Counted from the first letter of the stretch, positions 25,843 through 36,205 are shown. The stretch: DNA of 64,000 nt from Cytophagales bacterium (GCA_013299045.1 JAAFJX010000009.1:1-64000); one strand, 5' to 3'. Notes: a model not told the origin generated them from the sequence alone. A program made the numbers and translations.

Positions 25843-28203
25843 ATGCTTTCATTCATTCCTAAGCACAAATTGACTGCCTTTTGGGCTTTTACTTTTCTTT
25901 TTTTCTTGAGCAACCTAGCGCTTTGGGCGCAGGCTAAGAAAAACTTTACTCTAAGTGGCTTTGTCTATGAAGAGGGAAGTATGGAAACACTCATAGGGGT
26001 AACCGTTTATTTTCCTAGCCTCAAACAGGGTAATATTTCCAACACTTATGGTTTTTATTCGGTCAGCGTCCCGGCTACGCAAGACTCTTTGCAGGTCATT
26101 TTTTCAATGGTGGGCTATCAGAAACAAGCCTTTAAGGTTTCTACCACCACTGATATAAGCCAATTCAACATCAATTTGGTGGTAGAACAGGGCGAGGAGG
26201 TCGTGGTTATTGGCCCAGAAAATGACGAGCGCCAAAGCCAAACGGCTCAAATGAGCAAACTGAGCATTCCGATTCAACAAATTAAAGAGATACCTGCCTT
26301 TTTGGGCGAAAAAGACGTTCTTAAGGTCTTACAGCTCATGCCAGGAGTTCAGAGTGGTAGCGAGGGCAATGCGGGGCTTTATGTGCGCGGTGGTGGCCCA
26401 GACCAAAACCTGATTATTCTCGACGATGCCGTTGTTTATAATGCCTTCCATTTGTTCGGCTTTTTCTCTTTGTTTAATGGCGATGCCATCAAGAGTGTGG
26501 AACTCACCAAAGGCGGCTTTCCTGCACGGTATGGCGGACGTATTTCATCTGTTTTGGATATTAACCTCAAAGACGGCAACAAAGAAAAGATACGCGGTGA
26601 AGGCGGCATTGGCCTTATTGCTTCGCGTTTTGTCTTGGAGGGGCCTATCCAAAAGAAAAAATCGTCTTTCATTGTGTCTGCTCGCCGCACCTACATAGAT
26701 GCTCTCATTCGCCCGTTCATGCCCAAAGATGATAATGGTGGTTATTATTTTTATGATTTAAACGCCAAAGTGAACTTTCAGATTACACCCAAAGACCGCA
26801 TTTATTTGAGTGGATACTTTGGTCAAGACAAGTTTTATTTTAATACAGTGGGCATTAAGGGTGGCTTTGAGTGGGGCAATGGTACGGGTACGCTTCGTTG
26901 GAATCATGTGTTTAACAAAAAATGCTTTGCCAATCTTTCAGCAATTTTTAGCCGCTATCAGTTCAATATTTTTATGGCTGAAAAAGAAGATGATTACAGC
27001 TTTAATTTGGATTACCGCTCTGGCATTAGGGATTGGGGCGCAAAATACGACTTGGAGTATGCGCATTCTGCTAAGCATAATTTCCGTTTTGGTTTGGCCA
27101 GCACCGCCCACCGCTTTACGCCAAGCGCTATTGTGTATAAGGATAACCAAAATTTTGAGTTTAAAGATGAAAAAAGCACCATAGATGTCGTTGAGTCAGG
27201 TATTTATGCAGAGGATACTTACACGCCTACGCGCAAGATAACCGCCAATTTGGGCATACGACTGAGCGCTTTTCAATACAAAGAAACCAGCTACTTTATG
27301 CCTGAGCCGCGTGCATCTTTGGCTTATCTGATTAATGACGAGCTTTCAATAAAAGCCTCTTATGCGCGTATGAACCAGTACATTCATCTGCTCTCAAACA
27401 CAGGCGTAGGTTTACCAACCGACCTCTGGGTGCCTTCCACCACCCGCGTCAAACCGCAAAGTTCTACGCAGTACGCACTGGGGCTGGCCAAAGACATTCC
27501 TCACAAGCGGCTTTCATTTACGGCAGAGGCGTATTATAAAAAATCTCAAAACGTGATTGGGTATAAGGAAGGAGCGAGCTTTTTGTTGTTAGATGACCCC
27601 ACAAGCAATGATGAACTCTCTTGGCAAAGTAACATTACAGCTGGGCAGGCCGAATCCTATGGGGTAGAGTTACTCCTACAGCGGAAAGTGGGTAAGGTGA
27701 GTGGCTGGCTGGGCTACACGCTCTCTTGGACACGCTTGCAGTTTGACTCTCTAAATTTTGGCAAATGGTTTTATGCGCGCTACGACCGCCGCCACGATGC
27801 CAAAGCGGTGCTTATCTACAAGCCTAACAAGAATTTTACATTTTCGGCGGTTTGGGTTTATGGCACAGGCAACGCCATCACGCTGCCTTTAGCGAGCTAC
27901 GCTGCACCCGAGCACGACCCCACCGACATTAGCCGTGGTAACAATTTTGGTTCAAATGTAGTCAATGAATATGGCCAAAAAAATGGATTTAGAATGAAAG
28001 CCTATCATAGGCTAGACCTTTCGGCGCAGTTTCATCGCCGTAACAAACACTACGAAAGTGTGTGGGAAGTGAGTGTTTATAACGCATATAGCCAAAAGAA
28101 CCCGTTTTTTTACTACATCGAGAACGTGGATGGCACGAACGTCCTCAAACAAATTACGCTCTTTCCTATTATTCCGTCCGTAAGTTATGCCTTTAAGTTC
28201 TGA
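25843..28203 (+). CDS. TonB-dependent receptor with carboxypeptidase-regulatory N-domain
   Basis: A ~786-residue outer-membrane receptor. The signal peptide ends NLALWAQ. A CarboxypepD_reg-like domain (about residues 37-120, SGFVYEEGSMETLIGVTVYF) precedes the TonB plug (about 140-240: IPAFLGEKDVLKVLQLMPGV, GLYVRGGGPDQNLIILDDA). A 22-strand-type barrel rich in aromatic girdle residues follows, ending VSYAFKF. Such receptors import siderophores, vitamins or glycans using TonB-ExbBD energy; no SusD-like partner lies next to it, so a non-glycan or unknown substrate is likelier. ATG 25843 was chosen because the upstream in-frame ATG at 25753 lies inside the gldN terminator and upstream of the -7 element. 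Confidence 0.9.
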   Translation: MLSFIPKHKLTAFWAFTFLFFLSNLALWAQAKKNFTLSGFVYEEGSMETLIGVTVYFPSLKQGNISNTYGFYSVSVPATQDSLQVIFSMVGYQKQAFKVSTTTDISQFNINLVVEQGEEVVVIGPENDERQSQTAQMSKLSIPIQQIKEIPAFLGEKDVLKVLQLMPGVQSGSEGNAGLYVRGGGPDQNLIILDDAVVYNAFHLFGFFSLFNGDAIKSVELTKGGFPARYGGRISSVLDINLKDGNKEKIRGEGGIGLIASRFVLEGPIQKKKSSFIVSARRTYIDALIRPFMPKDDNGGYYFYDLNAKVNFQITPKDRIYLSGYFGQDKFYFNTVGIKGGFEWGNGTGTLRWNHVFNKKCFANLSAIFSRYQFNIFMAEKEDDYSFNLDYRSGIRDWGAKYDLEYAHSAKHNFRFGLASTAHRFTPSAIVYKDNQNFEFKDEKSTIDVVESGIYAEDTYTPTRKITANLGIRLSAFQYKETSYFMPEPRASLAYLINDELSIKASYARMNQYIHLLSNTGVGLPTDLWVPSTTRVKPQSSTQYALGLAKDIPHKRLSFTAEAYYKKSQNVIGYKEGASFLLLDDPTSNDELSWQSNITAGQAESYGVELLLQRKVGKVSGWLGYTLSWTRLQFDSLNFGKWFYARYDRRHDAKAVLIYKPNKNFTFSAVWVYGTGNAITLPLASYAAPEHDPTDISRGNNFGSNVVNEYGQKNGFRMKAYHRLDLSAQFHRRNKHYESVWEVSVYNAYSQKNPFFYYIENVDGTNVLKQITLFPIIPSVSYAFKF

Positions 28204-28297
28204 AGCCAAGTCTTTTGATGCCCTTTGGTTTAGCAAAAGAGCATGAAGGTCTATCAAAAAGCACCACTTAGCTCATTGATTTGAGCAACTCTATCGT

Positions 28298-29257
28298 TTA
28301 AACATCGCATGATTGTCCTTGCTCTATCTTGTCTGAAATGATATAGATAGGGCGGTGTTTAACGCCATCAAAAATTTTACCCAAATACAGCCCCATGATA
28401 CCTAATGTAAAAACAATAAGCCCAGAAAAAAACCAAATAGAAATGATAAGACTCGCATAACCCACCACCTGAATCTTATTCATAACGGCCAAAACTAGAA
28501 TAATCAGCGCTGAAATAGCCGCTGTAAAGGCAATGACAAAGCCCATTTTGACAGTTAGGCGAAGCGGCTTGTCCGAATAAGCCAGCATGATGTCTGTTGC
28601 GAACATGAGCAAACGCTTCCAATTATAACTGCTTTGGCCAACAGCACGGGCAGCGTGTTCTACGGCAACAGTATGCCGGCCAAAACCCACCCATTTCACC
28701 ATAACAGGAAAAACCCGAATACTCTCGCGCATAGAACACACAGCTTCAATGACCTTTCTGCTATAAAGCCCAAAATTAGCGACGCTGGGGTCAAAATTTG
28801 CTCCTGTCAAGTAAGAAAGTACCTTATAGAATGCAGCCGAACTCATGCGTTTGCCCAGGCTGTCTTGTCGGTCGTGGCGGCTGGCCAAAATGATGTCTGC
28901 TTTGTCTTTGGCGGCATAAAGCTTTAAAATCTCCTCTGGTTGGTCTTGGAGGTCGCAGTCCATAACCACCACCCAATCACCCTTTGCATGGTCTAGCCCT
29001 GCTGTAATGGCGTAGTGCTGCCCAAAGTTTCGGGAGAGTTTGATACCCACTACCTTCGGTTCATTTTTGGCGAGTTCGGCAAGCGTTTCCCAAGCGCCAT
29101 CGGGGCTGCCGTCATTCACCAAAATTATTTCATAGTGCGGTGTTATTTGAGAAAGAGTCTGTTTGAGGCGCATACACAGCTCTTGTAAGCAGGCTTTGCA
29201 GCCATAAACAGGACTTACGACAGAAATATAAGGACGAGAGTGGGGCGTGAGAGTCAT
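28298..29257 (-). CDS. GT2 family glycosyltransferase with C-terminal membrane helices
   Basis: A 319-residue GtrB/dolichol-phosphate-sugar-synthase-like enzyme. The GT-A catalytic domain shows SVVSPVYGCKACL, ILVNDGSPDGAW, KLSRNFGQHYAITAGLDHA and the metal-binding VMDCDLQDQPEEI. Two C-terminal membrane helices (about residues 230-255 and 265-292) anchor it in the inner membrane. The family transfers a sugar from a nucleotide-sugar to a polyprenyl phosphate carrier, supplying lipid-linked sugars for surface glycans. The substrate cannot be told from sequence. It converges with the TonB receptor gene and diverges from rodA. Confidence 0.9.
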   Translation of the reverse strand: MTLTPHSRPYISVVSPVYGCKACLQELCMRLKQTLSQITPHYEIILVNDGSPDGAWETLAELAKNEPKVVGIKLSRNFGQHYAITAGLDHAKGDWVVVMDCDLQDQPEEILKLYAAKDKADIILASRHDRQDSLGKRMSSAAFYKVLSYLTGANFDPSVANFGLYSRKVIEAVCSMRESIRVFPVMVKWVGFGRHTVAVEHAARAVGQSSYNWKRLLMFATDIMLAYSDKPLRLTVKMGFVIAFTAAISALIILVLAVMNKIQVVGYASLIISIWFFSGLIVFTLGIMGLYLGKIFDGVKHRPIYIISDKIEQGQSCDV

Positions 29258-29294
29258 GGCGACAGGCGCTAATTCGGAACAGGGTTTTGGCCTA

Positions 29295-29302
29295 CAAAGG
29301 TA
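29295..29302 (-). promoter_or_regulatory. Bacteroidota -7 element (TACCTTTG)
   Basis: Minus-strand TAnnTTTG, 38 bases upstream of the glycosyltransferase ATG. Confidence 0.55.
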
Positions 29303-29497
29303 TAAGATTTTACTTTTGATTAAAGCCTAAAATCAAGACAATGCACAAAAAACTAGGCAAAAGGGCTTGTCAGTTCCAATAAGACCGCTTTTTCTTTGTT
29401 TTTGGAACTTTTACTAACTACATTTATTGATGTTGCACAAGCGCACACATTCATACGATGGATTATTATTAGTCGCCGCTTTTTTTAAAATTTTTAC

Positions 29498-29505
29498 TAC
29501 TTTTG
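29498..29505 (+). promoter_or_regulatory. Bacteroidota -7 element (TACTTTTG) of rodA
   Basis: Plus-strand TAnnTTTG, 39 bases upstream of the rodA ATG. Confidence 0.6.
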
Positions 29506-29543
29506 TGGCCTAAAACAATACGAAAAGTTTACCTCTCAGAAAC

Positions 29544-31004
29544 ATGGACGACTACGGACAGCGAATTAGTACGCAAATAGATTGGTTTACGGTTGGTTTA
29601 TATGTTGTTTTGGTCATTCTAGGCTGGTTGAATATCTATGCGGCGGTTTACGATATGGATAGCCCGCGTCCCATCTTTGATTTTAGCCTTAACTCTGGCC
29701 GTCAGTTGGTGTTTATAGCGGTAAGTTTTGCTGTTGCCTGGTTTCTTGTCGTATCAGACGTGCGCCTTATTACAAATTTTTCATATATCAGTTACGGTTT
29801 AGGTATTTTGTTGCTCGTCGCGGTACTGATTTTTGGCGGTGTAGTCTCGGGGTCTCGTTCATGGTTTGAAATAGGTGTTTTTAAATTTCAGCCTGCTGAG
29901 TTAGCCAAATATGTTACGGCTTTGGCTCTGGCGCGTTTTCTGGCCTATCCTCACCTTAAAATGAACAAAATTGCAGACATTTCCTTGGCTTTGTTGTTTC
30001 TTATTGTTCCTGTTGTACTGATTCTTATGCAGGGCGATACGGGTTCTGCCATGGTTTTCGTGGGCTTTTCTGCCATGCTTTATAGGGAAGGAATGTCTGG
30101 CAAAATTATGCTGGCAGGCATTTTCTGTACCGCTCTTTTGATTGTAACCGTCATCATGAATGATTTTAAAACAGAACTGCTTAACCACATTTTGAATGCT
30201 GGAGCTATGCTCATGTTTTTGGGCTTGCTCTACGGTATTCGTTACGAGCGCGGCGATTACAAAAAAGGTTGGTTACAAATTTTGTTGGAAGTCTTGGCTA
30301 TTTTGGCAGTAAGCGCGGCCGCTTATTTGCTAGAAGATGCTTACCAACTTTGGGCGATACTTGGCGCATTGCTGTTAGCTCTGGTCTTGTATAGCATTTT
30401 TAAGCGTAAAGTTAAGCTAGTAGTCGTTATTTTTTCGCTTACAGCTTTTACCTACTTGGCCGCAAATAGCCTACACTATTTTATTAATGACATTCTGCGC
30501 GACTATCAACGTGAGCGCTTGATGGTGCTTGTCAATCCAGAAATTGACCCTGCGGGTATAGGCTGGCAGGTTAAGCAATCCAAAGTAGCCATTGGCGCTG
30601 GTGGAATCTGGGGACGCGGTTATTTAGAGGGCACACAAACCAAATTCAAGTTTGTGCCAGACCAAAGCACCGACTTTATTTTTTGTACCATAGGCGAAGA
30701 GCATGGCTGGGTAGGCTCTTTCTTTTTGGTAGCGGCCTATGTTACGCTTCTTTGCCGCTTGGTGGTGTTGGCGGAGCGTCAAAAAGCGCGTTTGGCAAGG
30801 GTTTACGGCTACTGTACGGTAGGCATTTTCTTTTTTCATTTTATTGTAAACTTGGGCATGACAATAGGCTATCTGCCCGTTATTGGCATTCCATTGCCCT
30901 TTTTTAGTTATGGTGGCTCTGCACTAGTCTCTTTTACGCTTTTGCTGTTTACCATGATAAAATTTGATATACATCGTCAGCAAGAAGTCCTTTTAAACGA
31001 TTAA
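29544..31004 (+). CDS. rodA: Rod-shape peptidoglycan polymerase RodA (SEDS family)
   Basis: A 486-residue polytopic SEDS glycosyltransferase that polymerises lipid II for lateral wall synthesis together with a class B PBP. SEDS signatures are VVSGSRSWFEIGVFKFQPAE near the N-terminus, GDTGSAMVF, and the C-terminal GEEHGWVGSFF and GIPLPFFSYGGSALV. It is about 110 residues longer than enterobacterial RodA, because of extra hydrophobic segments in the middle (around residues 215-310), which is common in this phylum. The FtsW paralogue is an alternative, but the lack of dcw-cluster neighbours and the sequence favour RodA. The spmAB-like gene starts 29 bases downstream, probably in one transcript. 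Confidence 0.9.
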   Translation: MDDYGQRISTQIDWFTVGLYVVLVILGWLNIYAAVYDMDSPRPIFDFSLNSGRQLVFIAVSFAVAWFLVVSDVRLITNFSYISYGLGILLLVAVLIFGGVVSGSRSWFEIGVFKFQPAELAKYVTALALARFLAYPHLKMNKIADISLALLFLIVPVVLILMQGDTGSAMVFVGFSAMLYREGMSGKIMLAGIFCTALLIVTVIMNDFKTELLNHILNAGAMLMFLGLLYGIRYERGDYKKGWLQILLEVLAILAVSAAAYLLEDAYQLWAILGALLLALVLYSIFKRKVKLVVVIFSLTAFTYLAANSLHYFINDILRDYQRERLMVLVNPEIDPAGIGWQVKQSKVAIGAGGIWGRGYLEGTQTKFKFVPDQSTDFIFCTIGEEHGWVGSFFLVAAYVTLLCRLVVLAERQKARLARVYGYCTVGIFFFHFIVNLGMTIGYLPVIGIPLPFFSYGGSALVSFTLLLFTMIKFDIHRQQEVLLND

Positions 31005-31033
31005 AACAAGGCTTTTAAGCCTAACTTATAGCT

Positions 31034-32266
31034 ATGGTTTTGAACTATGTTTGGATAGCCTTTTTTATCATTGCTTTTGCTGTGGCTCTCTTCAAATGTG
31101 TTTTTGAAGGCAATACCGCCATTTTTTCTGAACTCGTAACTGCCCTCATGGACAGTTCTAAAACAGGTTTTGAAATCGCCATTGGCTTAACTGGCCTTAT
31201 GACGTTCTGGCTAGGACTCATGCAGGTAGGGCAACAAGCAGGCGTTATACAAGCTCTAGCACGCTTGGTAAGCCCTTTTTTTACAAAACTTTTCCCTGAA
31301 GTGCCCGCCAACCACCCGGCCATGGGCGCTATGATTATGAATTTTGCCGCCAATATGCTAGGATTGGATAACGCAGCTACGCCTCTTGGCCTCAAAGCCA
31401 TGCAAGAGTTGCAAAGTTTGAATCCAAACAAAGAAACCGCTAGCAATGCACAAATTATGTTTTTGGTTATCAATACAGCTGGTCTTACGCTTATTCCAAT
31501 CAGCATTATGATGTACCGCAAGGAGCTCGGAGCTGCCAATCCTGCCGATGTTTTTATTCCAATTCTGCTCATTACTTTGGTAGCGGCTACCTTGAGTATT
31601 ATTATAACGGCTTGGGTACAGCGTATTAGCCTTTGGCATAGAAGCGTAGTACTTACTTTTGTGGGTATCTTTGGAGGGGCTGCTGGCTTGGTTTGGTATT
31701 TCAGTACATTGAGCGAAAGCGCTCTCAATACACAGTCTGCACTCATTAGCGGTGCGGTTTTGATGAGCATCATCACGCTTTTTGTAGCGGCAGGTGCAAT
31801 TAAGCGCATCAATGTTTATGAGGCTTTTATAGACGGCGCAAAAGAGGGCTTTCAGACTGCCATTGGCGTAGTTCCTTACTTGGTAGCTGTTTTGGTAGCC
31901 GTGGCAGTTTTTAGAGCTTCTGGCGCGCTCAATGTTCTAACGGATACACTTGCCTACCTTCTAAGTGCTTGTGGTGTGAATACAGATTTTGTACCCGCTT
32001 TACCTACGGCTTTTATGAAGCCACTCAGCGGCAGTGGTGCACGTGGCCTTATGTTAGAAACCATGAAAACCTACGGTGCGGATAGCTTTGTGGGTAAAGC
32101 GGTTTGTGTAGTACAAGGCTCTACCGACACCACCTTTTACATTCTAGCAGTTTATTTTGGCGCAGCAAAAATAAAGAATACCCGTCATGCACTCTCTTGT
32201 GGCCTTATTGCAGATGCCATAGGGATTTTGGGAGCTGTACTTTTGGCTTATTTCTTTTTTCATTAA
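31034..32266 (+). CDS. SpmA-SpmB fusion (nucleoside-recognition/Gate domain membrane protein)
   Basis: The 410-residue membrane protein fuses homologues of the Bacillus spore maturation proteins SpmA and SpmB. The N-half (1-200) shows MGAMIMNFAANMLGLDNAAT and GLKAMQEL, as in SpmA. The C-half (about 215-410) shows GAKEGFQTAIGVVPYLVAVL, MKPLSGSGARGLMLE and GSTDTTFYILAVYFG, as in SpmB. The family belongs to the Gate/nucleoside-recognition fold; its molecular role is not established, though SpmAB affect spore core dehydration. Nothing here suggests sporulation, so a small-molecule or osmolyte transport role in envelope physiology is an inference, supported only by the operon-like position behind rodA. 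Confidence 0.88.
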   Translation: MVLNYVWIAFFIIAFAVALFKCVFEGNTAIFSELVTALMDSSKTGFEIAIGLTGLMTFWLGLMQVGQQAGVIQALARLVSPFFTKLFPEVPANHPAMGAMIMNFAANMLGLDNAATPLGLKAMQELQSLNPNKETASNAQIMFLVINTAGLTLIPISIMMYRKELGAANPADVFIPILLITLVAATLSIIITAWVQRISLWHRSVVLTFVGIFGGAAGLVWYFSTLSESALNTQSALISGAVLMSIITLFVAAGAIKRINVYEAFIDGAKEGFQTAIGVVPYLVAVLVAVAVFRASGALNVLTDTLAYLLSACGVNTDFVPALPTAFMKPLSGSGARGLMLETMKTYGADSFVGKAVCVVQGSTDTTFYILAVYFGAAKIKNTRHALSCGLIADAIGILGAVLLAYFFFH

Positions 32267-32326
32267 AAATAATTACCAAAGACTTTTCAAACACCACCAC
32301 CTTCAAGAACTATAAATTTTGCGAAT

Positions 32327-32440
32327 TAGCCTTCCCTTAAAAAATACATAAAGTGCTTATTGTCAGTAAATTAAACAAGCATTTCATCTTGAGAATCTCT
32401 TAGTTTTTAACCTATTTTGTCAAAAAACGGGTAAAATTGT
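32327..32440 (+). repeat. IS-end-like intergenic repeat, copy A
   Basis: Starts TAGCCTTCCCTTAAAAAA and runs through GTCAGTAAATTAAACAAG and AACCTATTTTGTCAAA. It aligns with copies at 36206 and 58818. The 32267-32592 gap holds nothing else I recognise. Confidence 0.7.
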
Positions 32441-32592
32441 AAGAACTACCCATAAAAATCTTATAAAGAAAAAGGAAGAGGTTTTTCCTTATCAACTACT
32501 AAAAATAAATTCAAGACAAGTGCAGAAGTAGAAACAATACGCTACCAAACTGCGTTTATAATAACGAATATTTTAATACTTGACTTGCATCT

Positions 32593-33732
32593 ATGAGATT
32601 CCTTTTTCTTATTTGTTTTAATACTCTTGGTCTATTTGGGAGTTTTTTTTCTATCGCTGCCTGTTATGCGCAATTGCCTTGTCAGCAAATAAGAATTTAT
32701 GCAGTGAATACCGAAGGACAACCTTATCTTGACAGCGAAACGGTTAGCTGTGTTGATTCTCAAGGGCGCTTGGTGGAGTATCGTGAATTTGGGCAGGGCC
32801 GAGAACTCCAATATTTTAAACGCGAGTATGATGAAAGAAGCGGCTATTTGATGAAAGAAAGCTATAGACATGGTTACGAATCTTTTGATGGTGGCGAAGG
32901 CACATACTCCTACGTTTATGCAGAAATGCCGCTAAAAAGAATGAAGGAAGTGATTTGTACGGCAAAAACAGCCCATTTTAAGCGCATTACAAATTCACTC
33001 ACTCAATTAAATGAAAAAGGATTAATTACAAGCATAACCATAGACGAAAGTACCGAAAGTGAAGTCATGGAAGATATGAATTACAAGCGTAAAACAAGTA
33101 TTGTGCGTATTTATGACGAGCGGGATTCTATGATTTCAGAAATTATTAGAGAGCCAGAGTCTGAAATAATCCACAAAAAGGAATTTAATCAGAAAGGCCA
33201 GATAACGCTTTATGAGTACGTGGAGCGTGAAATTCCATCAGGAAATATGACGAGCGCATACCGTATCCTATACAGCTACAACCAGCAAGGCTTGCTTCTT
33301 GAACTTAAACAGTTAATCTTACCCAACGAGGAGCCTTTTAGCACAACCACCAATACCTATGAAAAAGGACTTCTTACACAAGAGAAGTATCTTTCCTACT
33401 TGAATGGCAAAGTTGATGAAACCCGCATCACAAACAATAGCTACGACAATAACAAAAGGCTTACACAAACCAAGATGGTTTCAACCATAAAAAACAAGCA
33501 AGATGGCCAGCTTTCTGTGCAAACCACAACCACCATGTATGAGGCCGAAGGTCGTACAACCATAGATATGACGCAGCAGCTAAACGGCAAAGTCCATACA
33601 AGAAATCAAGAAGTGTATCAAGACGATGTTTTACAAAGCTCTGTTTATGAGTATGAAGGTTCTCGCACTGTGAGCAATTACACGCAAGAGAAAAAAGTGT
33701 TGGCTACTATGCCTCCCCTGCCCGAGGAGTAG
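32593..33732 (+). CDS. Secreted YD/RHS-like beta-repeat protein, function unknown
   Basis: The 379-residue protein has a signal peptide (ending ACYAQ). From about residue 150 it shows short tandem beta-hairpin motifs of the form YDxxxxxxxEIxR, FNQKGQITLYEYV, YNQQGLLLELKQL, YEKGLLTQEKYLS and YEAEGRTTIDMTQ. These resemble the YD/MORN-like N-x-x-G-x-(L/I)-x-x-x repeats seen in many Bacteroidota periplasmic or surface proteins. There is no sorting domain at the C-terminus (ends PPLPEE), so it is probably periplasmic. No enzyme motif was recognised and the neighbours do not suggest a role. Confidence 0.75.
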   Translation: MRFLFLICFNTLGLFGSFFSIAACYAQLPCQQIRIYAVNTEGQPYLDSETVSCVDSQGRLVEYREFGQGRELQYFKREYDERSGYLMKESYRHGYESFDGGEGTYSYVYAEMPLKRMKEVICTAKTAHFKRITNSLTQLNEKGLITSITIDESTESEVMEDMNYKRKTSIVRIYDERDSMISEIIREPESEIIHKKEFNQKGQITLYEYVEREIPSGNMTSAYRILYSYNQQGLLLELKQLILPNEEPFSTTTNTYEKGLLTQEKYLSYLNGKVDETRITNNSYDNNKRLTQTKMVSTIKNKQDGQLSVQTTTTMYEAEGRTTIDMTQQLNGKVHTRNQEVYQDDVLQSSVYEYEGSRTVSNYTQEKKVLATMPPLPEE

Positions 33733-34076
33733 GTTCATTTTTTTGTATCGCGCCATTTTGGCAGATTATCCCTTTTGAGTCTGATAAAATGCCATAGCAA
33801 GCACATCAATGACTTGGAACGCTGAAAAATCAGATACGGATTTTTTTTGACCAAAATGACGAGGCTTTGTACCCTAACTATTGCTTTTGCCAATTTTAGC
33901 GCCTTTATTTGAGGCATCTAAGGCTTGTTGGTAGTTTTTTCCTGCTTAACGGAACAGTTATTGTTCAATGACTATTTGTAAAATTATTGGTAACCAAAAC
34001 ATATAGGCCGCAAAAGACGTTACATAGCCAAATTAATGGCGTGAAATGCTTACGCAACTGATTAAACAAAACATAA
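33733..34076. other. Intergenic region upstream of ftsH
   Basis: 344 AT-rich bases. A 60-codon minus-strand ORF (33735-33917) has no recognisable relative and is not called. No exact TAnnTTTG was found near the ftsH start. Confidence 0.4.
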
Positions 34077-36101
34077 ATGTCTGATAAAAATTCCGAAAAA
34101 AACCTTATGCCAAAGCCAAGCGGAGGCTCCCGAGGCAGTTATCAAATTTGGTTGCTGTTGGCTTTGTTGATAGTAGTCTTAGGTCTTACATATTTTAACC
34201 GCAGCAGTGCTATAGAGATTATCAGGAATAGATTTGAAAAAATGTTTCTGGCAGGTGATGTACGCGAAGTTATTTTAGTAAATAAACGATACGTTGAAAT
34301 TGTACTTACCAATACAGCCCTCCAGAAAACAGAGTACAAGCGCGAAATACAGCAAAAAATGCCGCTTAACTCCATACAAAGCCCGCATTATCGCTTTGAA
34401 ATAACATCTGCACAGCGCTTTGAGGCTTATTTAGAAGCCCTACAAGCCCAAAGAGGCAAAGACCAAAAAGTGGCTTATAGGGTGGAGACGCGCCAAGATA
34501 TGGGCAATTTGCTCATGATGTGGACGCTGTTCTTGATTATTGGCGTTGGCGTTGTGCTACTATTCAAAAGAATGACGGGCGGGGCAGGAGGCGCACAGTT
34601 CTTTAATATTGGAAAAGCCAAAGTTTCTGTTTTTGATGCCGAAAGCCGTGTAAAGATTACGTTTGAAGATGTGGCAGGGCTAGACGAAGCCAAAGAGGAA
34701 ATTGAAGAAATTGTGCAGTTTCTTAAAAATCCGTCCAAATACACCGATCTGGGCGGGAAAATCCCAAAAGGTGCTCTGCTTGTAGGCCCTCCCGGAACGG
34801 GCAAAACGCTTCTAGCAAAGGCTGTTGCGGGGGAGTCTGGTGTACCGTTCTTCTCACTTTCAGGCTCCGACTTCGTAGAAATGTTCGTAGGCGTGGGGGC
34901 TGCTCGTGTGCGCGACCTCTTCAAACAGGCCAAAGAAAAAGCACCTTGTATCATTTTTATTGATGAAATTGATGCCATAGGCCGCTCAAGAGGTAGTGGG
35001 CGTATGCCTGGCTCTAATGACGAACGTGAAAATACGCTCAACTCACTCCTGGTTGAGATGGACGGCTTCGGCACGGACTCTGGCGTTATCATTTTGGCAG
35101 CAACCAACCGCCCCGATATTCTGGATAGCGCCTTGTTGCGCCCAGGCCGCTTTGACCGCATGATTAGCGTGGACAAACCAGACATTAAAGGCCGTGAAGC
35201 CATCTTTAAAGTTCACCTCAAAGGTCTTAAATTAAACCCCGAGGTGGACGCTAAAAAATTAGCTGCCCAAACACCTGGTTTTGCTGGTGCTGAAATTGCA
35301 AACGTTTGTAATGAAGCCGCTCTTATTGCAGCACGCCGCGACAAACATTCTATTGATATGGACGACTTCCAAGCCGCAGTAGACCGCGTTATTGGTGGTT
35401 TGGAAAAGAAAAATAAAATCATCTCGCCCGAAGAAAAACGAATTGTAGCTTATCATGAGGCTGGTCATGCAGTAGCTGGCTGGTTTTTAGAGCATACAGA
35501 CCCCCTTGTAAAGGTAAGTATCGTACCGCGTGGTGTAGCTGCTTTGGGCTACGCTCAGTACTTGCCAAAAGAGCAGTTCTTACACACTACCGAGCAACTT
35601 ATAGATGATATCTGTGTTTCATTGGGTGGCAGAGCGGCAGAAGATGTTGTTTTTGGTAAGGTATCCACAGGAGCGCTTTCCGACCTTGAGCGTGTTACGA
35701 AGCTAGCATACAGTATGGTGAGTGTTTATGGCATGAACGATATAGTCGGCAATATCTCTTTCTACGATTCTAAAAGTTCGGAATACAACTTCAATAAGCC
35801 TTATTCTGAAGCCACTGCCCAAACCATTGATGTAGAAGTAAAAAAGATGGTGGACAGCGCCTACAAGCGTACTTTTGATTTGCTCGTTTCTAAGCGCGAG
35901 GCTTTAGAAATATTAGCGCAGGAGCTTTTATCCAAAGAAGTGCTTTTTCAATCAGACCTCGAAAAACTACTAGGCAAGAGGCCGTTTGATAACCCCACTG
36001 CCTATGATGCTTATGTCAATGGCAAAAAGCCTACATCTGAAGATGAGCCAACAACCTATGTAGAACAAAACGAAGCGCGTACTACAAATGTAGAAGGCTG
36101 A
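34077..36101 (+). CDS. ftsH: ATP-dependent zinc metalloprotease FtsH
   Basis: The 674-residue membrane AAA protease degrades misfolded membrane proteins and short-lived regulators. Two N-terminal membrane helices (about 22-40 and 145-162) bracket a periplasmic domain. The AAA module has Walker A GPPGTGKT (237-244), Walker [13 protein letters not shown], and the second region of homology ending LRPGRFDR. The zinc site HEAGH is at residues 460-464, with the third ligand in [10 protein letters not shown]. The C-terminus is extended by a low-complexity acidic tail. It is a single gene followed by a hairpin and one of the intergenic repeats. Confidence 0.97.
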   Translation: MSDKNSEKNLMPKPSGGSRGSYQIWLLLALLIVVLGLTYFNRSSAIEIIRNRFEKMFLAGDVREVILVNKRYVEIVLTNTALQKTEYKREIQQKMPLNSIQSPHYRFEITSAQRFEAYLEALQAQRGKDQKVAYRVETRQDMGNLLMMWTLFLIIGVGVVLLFKRMTGGAGGAQFFNIGKAKVSVFDAESRVKITFEDVAGLDEAKEEIEEIVQFLKNPSKYTDLGGKIPKGALLVGPPGTGKTLLAKAVAGESGVPFFSLSGSDFVEMFVGVGAARVRDLFKQAKEKAPCIIFIDEIDAIGRSRGSGRMPGSNDERENTLNSLLVEMDGFGTDSGVIILAATNRPDILDSALLRPGRFDRMISVDKPDIKGREAIFKVHLKGLKLNPEVDAKKLAAQTPGFAGAEIANVCNEAALIAARRDKHSIDMDDFQAAVDRVIGGLEKKNKIISPEEKRIVAYHEAGHAVAGWFLEHTDPLVKVSIVPRGVAALGYAQYLPKEQFLHTTEQLIDDICVSLGGRAAEDVVFGKVSTGALSDLERVTKLAYSMVSVYGMNDIVGNISFYDSKSSEYNFNKPYSEATAQTIDVEVKKMVDSAYKRTFDLLVSKREALEILAQELLSKEVLFQSDLEKLLGKRPFDNPTAYDAYVNGKKPTSEDEPTTYVEQNEARTTNVEG

Positions 36102-36127
36102 AACATATTGAGGAGATTTGACAAAAG

Positions 36128-36164
36128 AGTCCTGTTTGCAATGAATTCAAGCAGGCTTTTTTTG
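36128..36164 (+). terminator. Intrinsic terminator of ftsH
   Basis: An 8-bp stem CCTGTTTG/CAAGCAGG (36131-36138 with 36148-36155) is followed by C and a T7 run. Confidence 0.7.
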
Positions 36165-36205
36165 TTGATGAGCGGCAAAAATCAAAAGAAGGTTTGACGC
36201 TATTT

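Noticed and set aside
31045-31812. 255-codon minus-strand ORF antisense to the SpmA-SpmB gene
   Set aside because: It lies entirely inside a well-supported membrane-protein gene; low-complexity Ile/Ala/Lys composition from the complement, no recognisable domain and no promoter.
33735-33917. 60-codon minus-strand ORF upstream of ftsH
   Set aside because: Short, no recognised relatives, directly abuts the stop of the preceding gene; composition is not convincing.
34475-35203. 242-codon minus-strand ORF antisense to ftsH
   Set aside because: A shadow of the conserved AAA domain; Ser/Pro-rich composition typical of a complement frame.
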